A stretch of 64,000 nucleotides of DNA, from the NCBI GenBank assembly GCA_026225945.1, contig JAMJFZ010001086.1:1-64000 (forward strand), written 5' to 3'. Made by a program: the position numbers and the translations under genes. This document shows positions 10,901 through 25,900 of this stretch, one piece after another. The notes beneath the pieces were generated by a model, which saw nothing but the letters and a program-made list of their open reading frames with translations, ran no database searches and was not told the DNA's origin. This stretch comes from Cricetomys ansorgei. Lineage: Eukaryota; Chordata; Mammalia; Rodentia; Nesomyidae. Position 1 is the stretch's first letter, and every line of letters begins with the position of its first letter.

Positions 10901-13900
10901 CAGGGACACGACCTAAGATTCATGTATGTTTGTTTGTTACACTATATGATGGTTTACAAATCATATAAGGCGGCTTTATTTTGGAAATAGAATCTCGCCA
11001 CATAATCATGGATCATGCTATATAGTCCAGCCTGGCCTCAAGCTGGCTGAGATCCACCTGCCTCTGGCCCAGCCAAATATGCCTTTTAAGAAGTTTTACT
11101 CTAGCAAATATACAAATGAGGGTAAATACAAGTAAAATGTAAGTTTGAAATTTATTTATTTTTTAATATGTATGGGTGTTTTGCCTGCATGTATCACTGT
11201 GCACCACAAGCATGCCTGATACCGGTGTCGGATCCTGGGGCTAGATGCTTGTGGGCTGTCATGTGGGTGCTGGGAACTGAACCCAGGTCCTCTGCAAGAG
11301 TAATCCATGATCTTACCCACTGAGCCATCTCTCCAGCATCTAAGTCTGCATAGTTTTTGTTTCTTTTTTGAGATAGTCTTCCTACACAGCCTAGGTTAGC
11401 CTCTGATTCCTGAGGTCTGGGATTATAATTGTAAACAAGCATATGTTAACTCCTCTGGTTTCTTTTAAATTTATTTTTATTATTGTCAGTGTGAGTGTTT
11501 TGAGACAAGTTCTCACATAGCCCAAGCTGGACTTGAAGTTGTCATATAGTTGGTGTTTTTGTTCGTTTTTAGCTTTTTGAGACAGCGTCTCCCAACAGCC
11601 CTGGCTGTCCTGGAACTCCCTACATAGACCAGGCTGGCTTTGAACTCACAGAGGTCTGTCTGCCTCTGCTTACTCAGTCCTGGAATTAAGGTGTGCGCCA
11701 CGATGCCTGGCTTGCAGTTGTTATATAGTTAGAGATGGCCTTGAACTTCTGATCATCCTGCCTATACCACAATAACCCTGGGGTTACAGGCATGTGTCAC
11801 CATGCCTGGATTTGTGGGTGCCGAGAATGGAAACTATGGCTTTGTGCATGCTAGCCAAGCAAGCTACAGAGGTCCATCCCAGCCCCAACTCACCAGTTTC
11901 TAACAAGCACTTCCCACGTGTGTATTTAGCAACAGTATTCCCTAATTGGCAGTGCTCCTGTTCAGTCTGTGACTCACTTTTTTGTTAGGCCTTTTGTTGA
12001 CTGACTCAGATTTGTTAAGTGTGGGACTGATTAAAGTCATGTTGTTCTGGCTTTTACCGTATTCCAGCTGTGTCTTAGGTCACATGACCTTCTTACCTGC
12101 GTTCTCAGGTCCTGCTGGAGGAGCACTCTGAGTGAAACAGCCCACACCAAGACCCAGCCATTCAAGCATCATGGAGTGCTTTGAGGGCTGGACACAGGCC
12201 CAGTCAGCATCCTGTGGAGGAAGAATTATCAGTCATGAGGATCCTATGATAACCAGTATGAAGACAGTGCCTCTTCAAAGGATTTAAAATTCCTTCCTGA
12301 GGGTAAATCCCAGGAGTAGGTTCTTGCTTGGTTTGTATGAAGTCCTGGGTTCTAACCCAAGCACAGAAAGTCTAAACCCAAAACCTTACAGTTCAGTGGC
12401 TGCTGGGCTGGTGATACATATCTGTGATCCTAGCACTTGGGACGTAGAGACAAGGGGATCAGCTGTATAGTGAGACCAGCATGGGATACATGTGCCCTTG
12501 TCTTAAAAAAATAAGTAAAATTCAGATGCTACAGACCTGCAACATTTAGTACTATTTGCACAAAATGTTAAAATCCAAACACTTAGCCTGTCTTGACAGA
12601 GTCAAGAGAACCGTGGCAACACGAAGCCTTTGTACTAAATGGCAGCAAGCACCTGGAGCTATACCACCCAGGGGGCCACAAGGCCTCTCTCTGTCCCCCT
12701 GCTCCCCACTAGGCCACTCCACTTACTTCCAGGGCCTGTCTAATCTTCTTTATTTATTTATTCATTTAATTTTTTAATAATACTTTTATTAATAGTTTGA
12801 GTTTCATACAATGTCTGTCTAATCTTCTAAGGAGACTGTGGCCCTGGAAATCACCAGTCCAGTGAGACAAGTAAGTATACTGCCTGCATTCAGAGGACAC
12901 TGTAAGGAGCCACTAAGACCATCTCTGCAAGGTGGCCGGCCAGAAACCCAAAGAAGAGGTAACTCTTGTCCTTGAGATGGACTGGGATACTTCTTGTTAT
13001 GATTTTCTTACATATAACACTTATAACTGGGCATGATGTCATAAGCTTATAATTTCAGCAGCTGGGAGATGGGGGCAGGAGGATTAGGAGTTCCAGGTCA
13101 TCATGGTTGTAGACTGCATAATGAAGGAAGGCCAACCTGGGATAAATGAGACTTTCTCAAAAAACAAGCAAACGGGCAGGAGAGATGGCTTAGTAGTTAA
13201 GAGCACTGGTAGATTTTTTTTTCAGGGGACCTGGGTTCAACTTCCAGTACCACATGATGGCTCACAACCATTTCTAACAGCAGTTCTAGAGGACAGTGCC
13301 ATCAGGTCATCTGGTTTCTATGGGCACCAGGCACTAAAGTGGTGCACAGACATACATGTGGGCAAAATACCCATGTACATAAAAATTAAAATTAAACAAA
13401 AACAAAGCATGCCTTAAATTACAGCATTTGAGAGGCAGAGGCAGCTGGATGGCTGTGAATCTGAGGTCAGCATGGTCTACACAGTGAGATCCAATCTCAA
13501 ACAAGAAATAAATGAAGTGGGAGCTGGAGAGATGGCTCAGCAGTTAAGAGCATTGGCTGCTCTCCCAGAGGACCTGGGTTCAATTCCCAGCACCTGCATG
13601 GCAGCTCACAACTGTCTATAACTCCAGTTCTAGGAGATCTGACACCCTCACATAGACACACATGCAGGCAAAACACCAATGCATATAAAATAAAAATAAA
13701 GAAAGAAAGATGAAAGCAAACAAAACAAGCAAATAACAGTCCTCAACAGAAATCCCACAATACTTTTGAGTTCTGAGGTTCGCAAATATTAACTTGTTTG
13801 TACAAATAGTAATCCTCTAACAATGAAGTTGATCAGTGTTTGCACTGGGGACCAAACACAAGACCTTGCTCTCTAGTTAGTTAAATGCTTTTTTACCAAG

Positions 13901-16900
13901 CAAGCTCCCAAATTCCAACTTAATGTTATCTCTACTTTGTAGCAGAATAAACAGGTACATAAAATCAAGTAACTTATTCAGAGCAAAGCCTATCCGGGCT
14001 CAAACTCAGCAGGTAGATTGCAGAGCCTTTTTCCTGATCAGTACTCTCAACTGTTTCTCCTCACAAGAGGGAACTCTTCACTACAGCATCAGATCTACAA
14101 ACAAATCAGGCTCTGGACTGTGATTTCTGTTGGAGCTGCCTCCATGTGTCAAGTACCCTGTGGGCAGTCCTACCTGCATGGGTCCATTCATGAGGCTTTC
14201 CCAGTGCTGGGGAGAGATATACTTCTCCAAGTATTGTTCTCGAAGGACGCCACGCATGGTGCATTCCAGGGTCTGGGCCCCTTCCTGAAGTTCTTGCTCT
14301 GACTCCTTCATCTCTGTTACAATCTGCCAAGAACGGAAAGAAAGAGACAATGAAGAAACATTCTCTTCCAAAGCTAGCATCTGCCCTGAGAGAAAGTAAA
14401 GTCAAGAAAGGAAAACCAAGAATGAGTAATAAATAAACACATTACTCAACAAACCAGTTTCTCAAGTACATCACACAGTCTTGAAACCCAAGGACTAGTA
14501 TTTAATGGCCTGGCCAGGCGGTAAGCAGGACACACAAAGGACACAGTGGAAAACAGGCCCAAGGTGCTCTAGCTCAGACTACAAGACTCATAGCCTCTTT
14601 TCCTCCTTGATAATAAGATCTGGCATTTTTTTTTCCACTTGCTTAAGAGACAGGTTCTTGCTACAGTGTCCAGGCTGGTCCTAAACTTCTGATTTAACCA
14701 AACCCTCCTAATAGCTGGGACTAAAGGTCTGTGCCACCATACCCAGATACAATTTTGATTGGGCACCCCACTCATATAAACACACTTCCCAAGCCAGGCA
14801 TGGTGGCACACACCCAGCATTCGGAAAGCAGAGGCAGGTGGACCTCCGAGTTGAAGGCCAGTCTGGTCTATAGAGTGAGTTCCAGGGCAGCCATGGCTAC
14901 ACAGAGAAACCCTGTCTTGAACCACCTCCCCCAAAAAAAAGATACTTCTCAGTTTGCAGGCTATGTGGGCAGTCTGGAGGAACTAGACTGAAGGTCCTGG
15001 CAGGGGTAGGAGAATAGCTTTTCACCCTTTGTCTCAGCACCAAAAGATTAGTGGAATAAAAAGCCAGAAGAAAGCTGGGTCCTTCAGAGGGCTGAGGAAC
15101 CTGCTGGAAAGCAGCTGCTATGTTATGTGGGTCCTCTGAGCCCCTCAGCTACTCCAGTGCTGGGACTTACACTCATGTAGGCCCTTCGCAGGTGCATGGG
15201 GAGGTTGCGGCGGAATTCCCGCTTGTTCCTCAGCTCCCTCAGGGTGAACTGCTTCAGGATTTCACTGTTGCTCCTTCCTCCCACTCGCACAATGCTGGTC
15301 TTCTGACACTTGTAGATGCCTGTGAAGCAACATGCAGTATTCCAGGGCCGAGAAGAGCGATACCGACCGATCTTATCTCAACTGTTCCCTTAGGGTACAA
15401 ACTTGTGCTTACGGGATGTTCACCCATTTTGTGTGAGAAGGCTACAAATAAAATGTGGGCTGCTGAGCAGGAAAGTATAATGTTTAGGAGCAAAGCCGTG
15501 GACTTGGACTCTCTCTCAAAAGGAGAGAGAATTCCTGGCTCTGACACATAATGCTGTACAGAAGGAGCAAGTAATAGGCACTGGACTGGTGGCTCAGTCT
15601 GTGTAAGAACTGGAGACAGTAGTAATGTTCCTGTGTGCTTACAGTTTGGGTACGTTAGTCTTTCTCTGCAGCTCCTAGCATGGCCCAGCAGAAGCAAGCA
15701 GCCAGTACATGTGACCTATTCCACACGTAAGATGGCTGCTTATATGTTGTAGACCCAGTTTTTGATTTGCTTTCCTTTCTCATAGCCTGGCTCATTAAAC
15801 CATTTACTCCAACAGCCACAGTTCTAATACTGAAGGCCCTGCTGCTGTAAATGTACAGAAAGAACCTGCACTAGCTGTTGGGCTTATGTAGGTGAAAAAC
15901 AGCACAGAAAAATGCAGAGCAATGTTTCCACAAACGGAAGAACACGTGTTTATTCATGGGGCAAACAGCATTAAAAAGGCAATTCTATCTTTATTTGATA
16001 TGTATATGTGTACATGACTATCCTGGCAGGGGCTCATGTAGGACAGAAGAGGGTGTCAGATCCCCTGAAGTTAGTGTTATAGATTGAGAGGTCTTCAATG
16101 TGGGTGCTGGGAACTACATTCAGGTCCTCTGCAAGAGCACCAGGCATTCTTAAACACTCAGCTATCTAATGAGTATTTTTTGAGTGATTAACATGTCATG
16201 TAAATTCGGTAATCTTTCCACCCTCAGTGTCTATAGTCCATGGCATAGACAAAATAAATGACAGGGGCTGCAGAGATGGCTCAGCAGTTAAGATCATTGG
16301 CTGCTCTTCCAGAGGGCCTGGGTTTAACTCTTAGCATGCACATGGAAGATCACACCCGTCTGTAACTCCAGTTCCAGGGAATGGGACACCCTCTTCTAGT
16401 CTCTGACAACACTAGGTTTGCATGTGGTGCATAGACTTACATTCAGGCAAAAGCCCAAACACATAAAATAAAAATAAATTAATCTTAAAAAAAAAATACA
16501 AAAATAGAAAATAAAATGGAGAAAGGGGATGTAACTTGGGAGCATGGGGTAAGTCTACTTGAGACATTTAAGGTAAGGCCTGCAGAATGAGTTGGTACAA
16601 GCTGGGTTCGATGCACTCAAGCTGGGATGTGGAGGGCAAAAGAGGACAGCCAAGGACTGAAGGTGATGGGTGCCACTGGGGTTGGGAAGCTGCAGAGTAA
16701 GGCGGACCAGCCAGTCTTGCAGGTCAGAATAAGGACTGTGGACAAGAACCAGAAGGCCACTCAAGCTGTGGACATTTTGTGTGTGTAAGCACATGTGGTG
16801 CTGAGATGGAGCTCAGGGCCTGGTGACACACTAGGAAGCTCTCCACCATTCAGCTACATTTCCAGCCCTAGTAGAAAACAATTTTGAATGAAGACATTCC

Positions 16901-19900
16901 TTACCTTCTAGAAACTGGTCTAAAGCATGGTTAGTATAACACACGACCAAGATGGGGAACTTCTGGGCACTAATTTGCCAAACAGACTCGTTGGTCAGAA
17001 GGGCCTGAACAATTTTTAGACCCACGTAAGTTTTGCCTAGAAAACAAGGAAAAGACAAGCTATAAAATATATACTTTTTTTCAGTTTAACGTTTTTACTC
17101 GTTAACTTAAAAGGTGATCAACTTTGTATTTCAAATTTTATTAAACATATTCATCTGAAATTTGTTTACATGGAGAAAAGACAAAGGATTTCAAACAGTC
17201 CACTAGCTACTCAGAAACGTTCTCCTCAGAGCTCAATTCGGCAGCACATATACTAAGTTGAAGCAACACTGAGAAGACTAGCATGGCTCCTGCAAAAGGA
17301 TGACGTAACAGTTTGTGAAGTGTTGCGCTTAAAAACAAAACAAAGCATTCTCATTAGCCAGATGTGGCAGCATAAACCGTAACCCAGCACTTAAAAGATA
17401 GCAGCAAAAGAACTGCTGTGAATTCAAGACCAGCCTGGACTACATAGTAACTGTGTTATAAAACAAAGACATGTATTGGAAGACAAAAAGAGACTTTTAC
17501 AAGCATAAAGGCTAGATGAAAAAAAACAACTAAAGAACAAACGCTTTTCTTTGAGACAGTCTCATGGAGCCCAGGGTAACCTGAAACTCACAGCATAGCT
17601 GAACATAACCTTGAATTCCTGATCCTCCTGGCCCTACCTTCAAGCGCTAGGATAACAGACGCAAACTACTACATGTTGGTTATTTGTTGCTGGCGTCCTG
17701 CTTGCCAGCCATGCATGCAACCTGCCCATAAATTACATCCCCAGCCCAGATGAAAAATTCCAATGTGGACAGGTGGTGGCGGCGCATGTCTTTAATTCCA
17801 GCATTCGGGAGGCAGAGGCAGGTGAACCTCTGAGTTCAAGACCAGCCTGCTCCAGGACAGCCATGACTACACAGAGAAACCCTGTCTTGAAAACAAAAAA
17901 CCAAACAAATATAAGAACAAACAAACAAAAAAAAAAAAAAAAAGGAAGAGAAAAATTCTTGTGTGAACTTCTTTCACTTTTAACTCTGATAACCAAGACA
18001 GAAGGCATGAGGGTCACAGCTCAGTTAAATAGCACACACAGAACACCTGGTGCCACTCCTGCTCCAGGAAGCCTTGACTTGTCTCCAAGGTCACTCCAGA
18101 CCATGCCTTCCCCTCACAGTGCCTCTCCTTACAGAAGACTCCGACGTCACTGACTTACCAGACGGGGACTGTAAAGACAAAGACTTCCATCTCTTCCGGC
18201 CTTACCTGGACCAAGACTCTACCTTCCTGTTGAGCATCAGGACGCCAGTCTCAAAATTTAGACTTTTAATAAATTATTTTTAAAAATCCATTTGCTGTTG
18301 TTTTGAGACGCTATCTCCCGTGGCCCATGCTGGCCTTGAACTCTCCTCCTCACACATTCCAAATGACAGATTTACAGGCATGTGCCATGGCACTAGCACA
18401 GCTATTTTTAAATTTTATTTTATTTGCTTTTTGTTTTTATTTTTTTAGATAGGGTTTTGTAGTAATGTTTTGAAGTGCTCTTGGTTTCTCTAAAAACACA
18501 GAATGGTTTTTGGAGTATGTTTTTGTGCCCAATCCAGGTGTAGTGGATGAGAGTGAGTTTGATTTAGACTATTCGTTACCAGTGGCTATGATTTGTTTAT
18601 GTGCTGCTATGGAAAAACATTCTTTTGCCACATGCAGCTTAGACTTTTGGGAACTTTGCTCAGAGTACATATTGTTTGAGGCCCAGAGAGCAGAAGAGGG
18701 AATTAGGTTTGGGGATATTGTGCTGAGATGTTAGTCCAGCTTACTATCAGCTCTTGCTCTCCCAAGTTCAGGTTGCCAATAAGGGTGGTAAATATGTCTT
18801 ATTTCATTCTTTTTTCTTTTCTGAGCTAGAGGGTAAACAAGCACAGTAGTAAACCTGGCTGTCTTGGAGACTAACTGTCTCTGTAGATCAGGCTGGTCAT
18901 GAACTCGGAAATCTACCCGCTTCTGCCTCCTGAGTGATGGGATTAAAGGCGTGTGCCATCATACCAGTTAATTTTTAAAATTCTTTAAAAAATACATTGA
19001 GATGGTTTGAAATGTAGGCAGCACAAGTCAGGCGGTGGTGGTGCACGCCTTTAACTCCAACACTCAGGAGGCAGAGGCAGGTGGATCTCTTGAGTTCAAG
19101 GCCATCCTCATCTACAAGAGTGAAGTTTTAGGACAACCAGGATTACACAGAGAAACCCTGTCTCAAAAACAAAACAAAGCAAAAAACAACAACAACAACA
19201 ACAAAAAAAAAAAAACCAAAAAGCAAAAGAAATGTAAGCAGCATAGATGAGACTACTGGGAAAAGTCCTGGAGCCACACGGTCTTACTGGAATAATCTGT
19301 GCTAAGATTCCTGTGGACTGTCCAGTGTCCCCAAGCCCACACAGAGACTGAGCTCCTCTACAACTGCCTAGCACCACCCCCCTCCATTTTTAAAGATACA
19401 AATAGTAGCAAACTCTTTTCAGTGCATATGTTTGCTTTTTTTTACTTAATGTATCTTGGAGATAGTTCTCTGTCAGAAAAAGACACATACCACCTGCCTT
19501 TTAAGAATTTTCAGCCAGGTACATTTATCTCCCTCCCTCCCTTCTGGGCAAAGAGAGAAAATTTATTTGGTGAAGGTAAACATCACCCAGAGAGACCAGA
19601 TGGGCAAGGGCTGTGACAAGGGAGCCACATGGAGACCTCACACTGCGCAAGGCACAGGCTGGGGCCAGGGGAATGCCCTCAAGCCTTTTAGCACCATCTG
19701 GACAAGCTCTTCGTAGTTGATACAGCCATGTATCCTCATGCCCTGCCACCAGCATCTCTTCCTCCCCCTCCATCTTCTCCTCCAGCATGATGAGGACATG
19801 ACGGATTTCAGCACCCATGACAGTACCACTCCCTTCCTTGTCAAATGCAAGACCTTCAACATAAGGTCCTTATCGGTTTCCTGGTCCTTGTTCTCGGCCA

Positions 19901-22900
19901 GTCTGCCGCATGGGCAGGAAGTACTCAAAGCCCAGCACCTTCACATTCATCACTCTCGGGGTTCCCCAGGACCTTGAGCACCTCAGCGTCGGTAGGGTTC
20001 TGGCCCAGAGCCCTCATCACATCCCCACATTGGCTATACAGGATTTTGTCATCAACTGTTTGGTCAGACAGCTAGCTGGAAGGCCTCCTCGAATTCTGTA
20101 GTCGGGCCCTCGGCTCTGTGGGACCTTTTCTGGCAGCAATGGCCACTTTTTTCTTTCTTCTTTGTTTTAAAACAGTCTCATGTGAACTTGGCTAATCTCA
20201 AGCTCACTATGTGGCTGAGGCTGACTTTGAACTCCTCATCTTCCTGCCTCTGGGCCCTGAGTACAGGGATCAGAAGAATGCGCTGCCACCCCAGACACCC
20301 ATTGACTATGATGACATCCATATTGTTCCCGATCTTATGTGACAGGGTCTCATCACGTAACCCTGGTGGCTTGGAACTTGCTATGTAGACCAGGCTGGCT
20401 TCAACTCACAGAGATCTGCCTGCTCCTGCCTCTATTGGGACAAGTGGGTGCCAACATGCTTGGCTCTTATGTGGCAAATTCTTTAGATATGCTTTTTACA
20501 TACTATGGTACACTTGGGTTTATGATAAACTCAAACACTTCATTAGACTCAAGAGTTACATAGTCATTAGCAACTGGCCATAAATTAAGTCTAAATTTCT
20601 ACACTGTCAGGCTGAAGTAGCCAATGTCCTCCAAAGCTCTAAGCTGACTAAGGGAGTGACATGGAAATCCTGACTTCAACACTGCACGGGGAGCAATTGG
20701 TTCTTCTTTTTGTTTTCTTCAAATAATATGTACGGGGTCCTTTAGCCAGTATCAGACTCTTGCAAACTCAAGAGATGCAACATCAAGGGAAAGAAACAGG
20801 ACTCCTACCTTCCTGGCCAGTCCACACTAACAGAGGACAAAGGTGCCAACCACACAAACAACTGTAAAATCGTGTGGATTTTCCTAAAGGAGAAACTTGA
20901 AATTAGCAAAACATGTTAGATTTGGGACTCACAGAGTCTGGGGAGCCTTCTCCAGGGAAGGGAAGGCAAAGAAACAGGGTGTCTGTTTGGGCAGGCTGCC
21001 TAATTTTATCAGTGGATGAAGGGCAAGGTCTGCCTCCAGCAGGAGAGCTTAGATAAGCGGAGAGGAGAGACTGTGAGGGGGAAAATGACTGGAAGTGGGT
21101 AACAGTGTTGCTGGGGGAGGGCAGACAAGGTTAAGTCCTGTCTGCCTCTGCAGCTTGTGACAGATAGGGAGACTTCAGCAGGAAGGAGAATCTTGGAAAT
21201 TCAGTATTTAACACCTCTCCCTTCCCCTTACAAGAGCTACTTTGTGGGATTTTTCACTCCCAAATAGTTCCCTTTGCTGCTTTCTCCCACACTCAGAGAT
21301 AAGTCCTTGTGTGTCCATGGAGAGTGGGTTCTCTGGGTCTGAAGTGATTACTAATGTGGGCTGATGTGAGCTCCTCCAAGTGAGCATGCAGCACATGGGT
21401 TTTACAGACAGTGGCCAAGTTCCTGCAGAAGAGCCCAGAGATGGCAGGGAAGGATCATGGAGAAGGTCCACAGGCACAGATGCCCACAGCTGGGGCATTT
21501 GAGTAGGACAGCTGACACTCCTCTTGGTTCTGAGGTCTTGCTCTATAACCTAGGTTATACATGCTCTATAACTCATCACAGCCCAGGCTCACCTCAAGTT
21601 CTAGGCAACCCCCTGCCTCAGTCTCCTTACTTTGGAGCAGTAAGTCACCAATTTTGTCCCAGTTTTCTTTATTTCTTTTTCTTTCAGCCCCCCTTTTGGG
21701 ACAGGGTCTCTTACAGTCCTGGCTGGTCTCAAACTCACAAGAGATTCACCTGCTTTTGCTTTCCAAGTGCCACCCTGCCTAGCTTTAAACGATTTTTAAA
21801 ATTAATTTTTAAAGATTCATTTTTATTTATGTGTGTCTGTGTGCAGGCATTGTATGAATGTGCAATTGACCTCAGAGGCCAGTGGAGAACATTGGATCCT
21901 CTGGAATTGGAGTTACAAGCAGTTATGAGCCACTCTTAATTTAATTCTTAACTGAAGGAATACAATTTAATTACTGTGATTATATTGTCAGAAAACAACG
22001 TGACAATACTGTAAGCTAGAGGGATGGCTTAGCTGTTATGAGCACTTGTTACTCCAGCTGAGGACCAGAGTTTAGCTCCCAGCCCCAACATGGCAGGTCA
22101 CCATCTATAACTCCAGTTCCAAGGGATCTAATGCCCTCTTTTTCCTCCTGTAGGCATATGATATGTGTATTTATTTATTTATTTATTTTTTTGTTTTTTT
22201 TCAAGATAGGGTTTCTCCATTGTAATTGTCCTGGAACTCACTTTGTAGATCAGGCTGGCCTGGAACTCATAGAGATCCGCCTGCTTCTGCCTCCCCTGCC
22301 TCCCCAGTGCTGGGATTAAAGGCATGCATCACTATTGCCTGGAAATATATTGTACATTTAAATGCAGGCAAAACACTCAAACACATTAATTTTTTTTTTT
22401 TTTTTTTTAGCCAGGCATGGTGGCATATGCTTTTAATCCCAACACCCAAGAAGCAGAAACAGGTAGGCCAGGGTGGTCTACATAGTGAGTTCCACGACAA
22501 CCAGGTCAACACAGTGAATCCGTCTCAACCAAAGAAAATAAACAAAATTGTAAATGGATATGATTCTTGATAAGCTCTAGATTTCCCTCCTGAATACACA
22601 GTGTATAAAGCATGTCACTTATAAGGGAACTGGTCAAACATGATCTGCTGATACAATGGAGTCTGTGAGAATTGTTCTGGAGTTACCATGAAAACAGCTC
22701 ACACACTAATACGGAAGCATCTCTATGACAACAAGAACAAAGTGACTTCAGAACAGGGTTAGAGCAGGGGAACCTGAACCCAAGTGTTAAGTCTGTGTGT
22801 GAAGAATCATATGACATTCTTTGGAAGGATACACAGGGAAATCATTAGCATCATTGGCTGAAGGAAGGGACTGGGGTGGTAGGAGAAAGGCAGAGACTTT

Positions 22901-25900
22901 TAAAAACATAAGCTGTTAAACCTGGTGGTGGCGGTGCACGCCTTTAGAATCCCAGCAGAGGCAGGCGAATCTCTGTGAGTTCGAGGCCAGCCTGGTCTAC
23001 AGACTGAGTTCCAGGATAGCCAGAGTTACAACAGAGAAATGCTATCTCGAAAAAAAAAAACAAAAAAAAAAACAAACAAAAAAACTTAAGCTGTTATTTC
23101 TTAAAAGGTAATACTAAAATTAATGAGCCAGAAAACTTAACGTCTCAGATGAACAAAATCCGATATCATGTAGCTTGGCCTGAAAACTGATACCATCCAG
23201 AAGCCACACTGGAAGGAAAGCAACCGAAGAGTAACATGAACAGGACCTCTTCTCCCTGCTCCTACATTCTGCGCACACTTCCAGTATAGCAGCATTTCTC
23301 ATTAGAAAGAAACAACTTTCCACTCTGCTTCATGAATTTTTTTGTTTTAGAAGGCAGGGATGTAGCTCTAGCTGGCTTTGAACCTGGTAGTAACTCCAAA
23401 GAGCCATAAAGTCCTGATACTCTTACTTCCACCTCCTAAATGCTGGGAATACCATGCCACTGCATGGACTTTTAATTTTTTTTTTTTTTTTTTGGAGACA
23501 AGGTCTCCCTATGTACCCTTGGCTGTCCTGGAGCTCACTATGTTGAACAGTCTGGACTTGGACTCACAGAAATCCAATTGTCTCTACCCCTCAGTGATGG
23601 GATTAAAGCGTGCACCACCATGCTTGGCCTTATTTTTCTTAAATCATGAATTGCCCTTGCTTTATTAATACTTTAAAGACCTGCTTCTGTCTCCTTGGAT
23701 AGTTTTGCATATGCTTTTGGGGAGTTAATTTAGTAGTCTTTGCATATCTGTTAGCATAAATTATGCTCAAAGCATGCTACATATAAGTCAAGGTATACAA
23801 ACATGGTCTTATGTTTGTTGTTAAATAAAAATGTATACATAAATAAAGAAATTCAGACAGAGTGCTAACCATAGTTACTACTTTAGAGCAGGATAAGAGT
23901 GCACATGGAGAGTCATGTGTGAGTGAGAATCCTGAAGTGAAGCAGAGAGAGGAGCCAGGACTTTCCATTCAGGCTGTCCAAGGTCAACAGTCCCACGTCT
24001 GCTCACCTGTGTGAGCTTCAAAACACCTCACAGCTTTTAAGTAAGAGATACTTGAACTTCATTTGACTTAGTTTTTCCATTTGCAAGATGATTTTATTTA
24101 TCCAGCAGGGCTACTGTGAAAACACAATGAGCTACAGCAGGTCGAATGGTGCTAGGCACATCGTGCTAGGATTATATATTTATACTATTTAATTTAAAAT
24201 AGCATAAAGCCAACAGACCTTTTAAGAAGATGTACCTGTCTTTGGCCCCAGTGGTCTTCCTGTGATCTTTTCTGATCTATCACTATGCTTGTCTGGGAAT
24301 CACTGAGTGGCTATGTCATGAACAATATTCATTGTGTTCAGGGAAATATTTCTAAATGAGGCATTCTAGAAACCTAGAGCAAAATCTCCCTTGCCTGACA
24401 CCGTAAGCTCTGAGAAATTCTCTTACCTGTTCCAGGAGGTCCTTGAATGATAGCCAGCTCCCTTGTGAGAGCAAACTGTAAGGCTTCCATCTGGGAGTCA
24501 TCCAGCTTCAGGGCTTCTTTTGAGGGCCATTGGCTAAAGTCTAAGACATTAACTCTAGAACGTCGCAAGACCTCAGCACCCCTCAGAGACTTCCCAGTGG
24601 CCAAGGGATTCTCCATCAGGAGGGTAAAATCGTATCTGCCACCCATTAGCAAGTACCTTGGCTCCTGCACATGGGAGTCACACTCCACAATGTTCCTCTG
24701 GAAGGGGACATCCTCCTCCTGGACCTCCTGTAGTCCTTCCAGGACGTGCCTGTAAGCCTCAAAGTAGGCCGTTGTCTCTACCATGAGGAAAGAGTCAGAG
24801 GGTTGGACGTTTGCGAGCAGCTTCTGGCTCTGCTCGTTGAAGCACAGCTGGACAATGCCTCGGCAGAGATCTTCGTGCTCCCGGTTTGAAACAGTGGCAA
24901 AAAGAAACGTCTCAAAGTTGTCTTTGGACATGCACACTAACGACCCATACAGCAGTCGCTTGGAATTCTGCCAACGAACGAACTTCAGCGGTTTTGTGTC
25001 AAATTGCACTTTGTACACGATGCCTGATGCTGAGCACATGGGGGTGATAATCCTGGCATCAAAGTAGATCCGGATGTCATCAAACTTCCTCTTCCTCAGA
25101 CCCTGGTCCTCAAAGCTTTGTAGAAGCTCCAAAATGCCTTCTCGGAGGGGCCTGACAAAATCCTCTCGCAGAAGGCGGAAGTGAGTGTCTAAGTAGATAG
25201 CAGTGCTCTCGTATTTTCCAGAAATGATGTTGGGGCGAAGGAAAGGCCTCTCATCCAAGTGCACTTCGTTGTAGGTGGGGTAGATGGGCAAGGCCCGGTA
25301 GCTCTCAACCTGGCCCTCTGCCTCAGACTGCACTAGAGTATAAGTGTCCACTCTCAAAGAGCCCTCTCGCCTCTTTTCCTGCAGATGCCTAATGATTGTC
25401 TGCACCTTTTCCAGATTCTTCTCTGTCTCCTCTTCTATGTCAACCCCAGAGGCTCTCAAAGCATTAAGAGAAGCTGGCAGGAGAGAGATGAGCATGGAAG
25501 TTTCCTGCACAGAGCTGGCGGGGAAGACACTGACGAGGTCCTGGAGGAGGGAGATGATATTGCTTATGTGTTCTGGATACTGGTTTCGAATGTCAGGGAT
25601 GGGCTCCGTAATCATTCCCACCACATAAGCAGGCAGGCAGACTCTGAGGAATTTGGAGTTATTCAAGATGCCCAGCACATGCAGGATGCTCTGACGGTCT
25701 ATCCTGGAGCTGCAAGCCTTCCGGAGAACTTGGCAGATCAGCTGAAGGAAGCTGGGTTTCATGGAAGAATGAGAAAGCAGCTCCTTGAGCCCCATACTTG
25801 TGGCAAGTGTGATGGCCACCTCAGAGGGCTCTTTCTGCAGGAGACTCTCCAGGAACTTGTAGCCCAGTCTCTTCGGCTGCTGTGGCTGCTCTGCTGGCTT

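Noticed and set aside
18040..18285. Possible processed pseudogene ending in taataaattattttt
   Set aside because: Looks cDNA-like, but I could not match it to any gene, so no call was made.
18510..18734. 74-codon open frame with fairly complex composition
   Set aside because: Lies wholly inside the LTR-like block 18466-18845; no upstream promoter, splice sites or recognised family.
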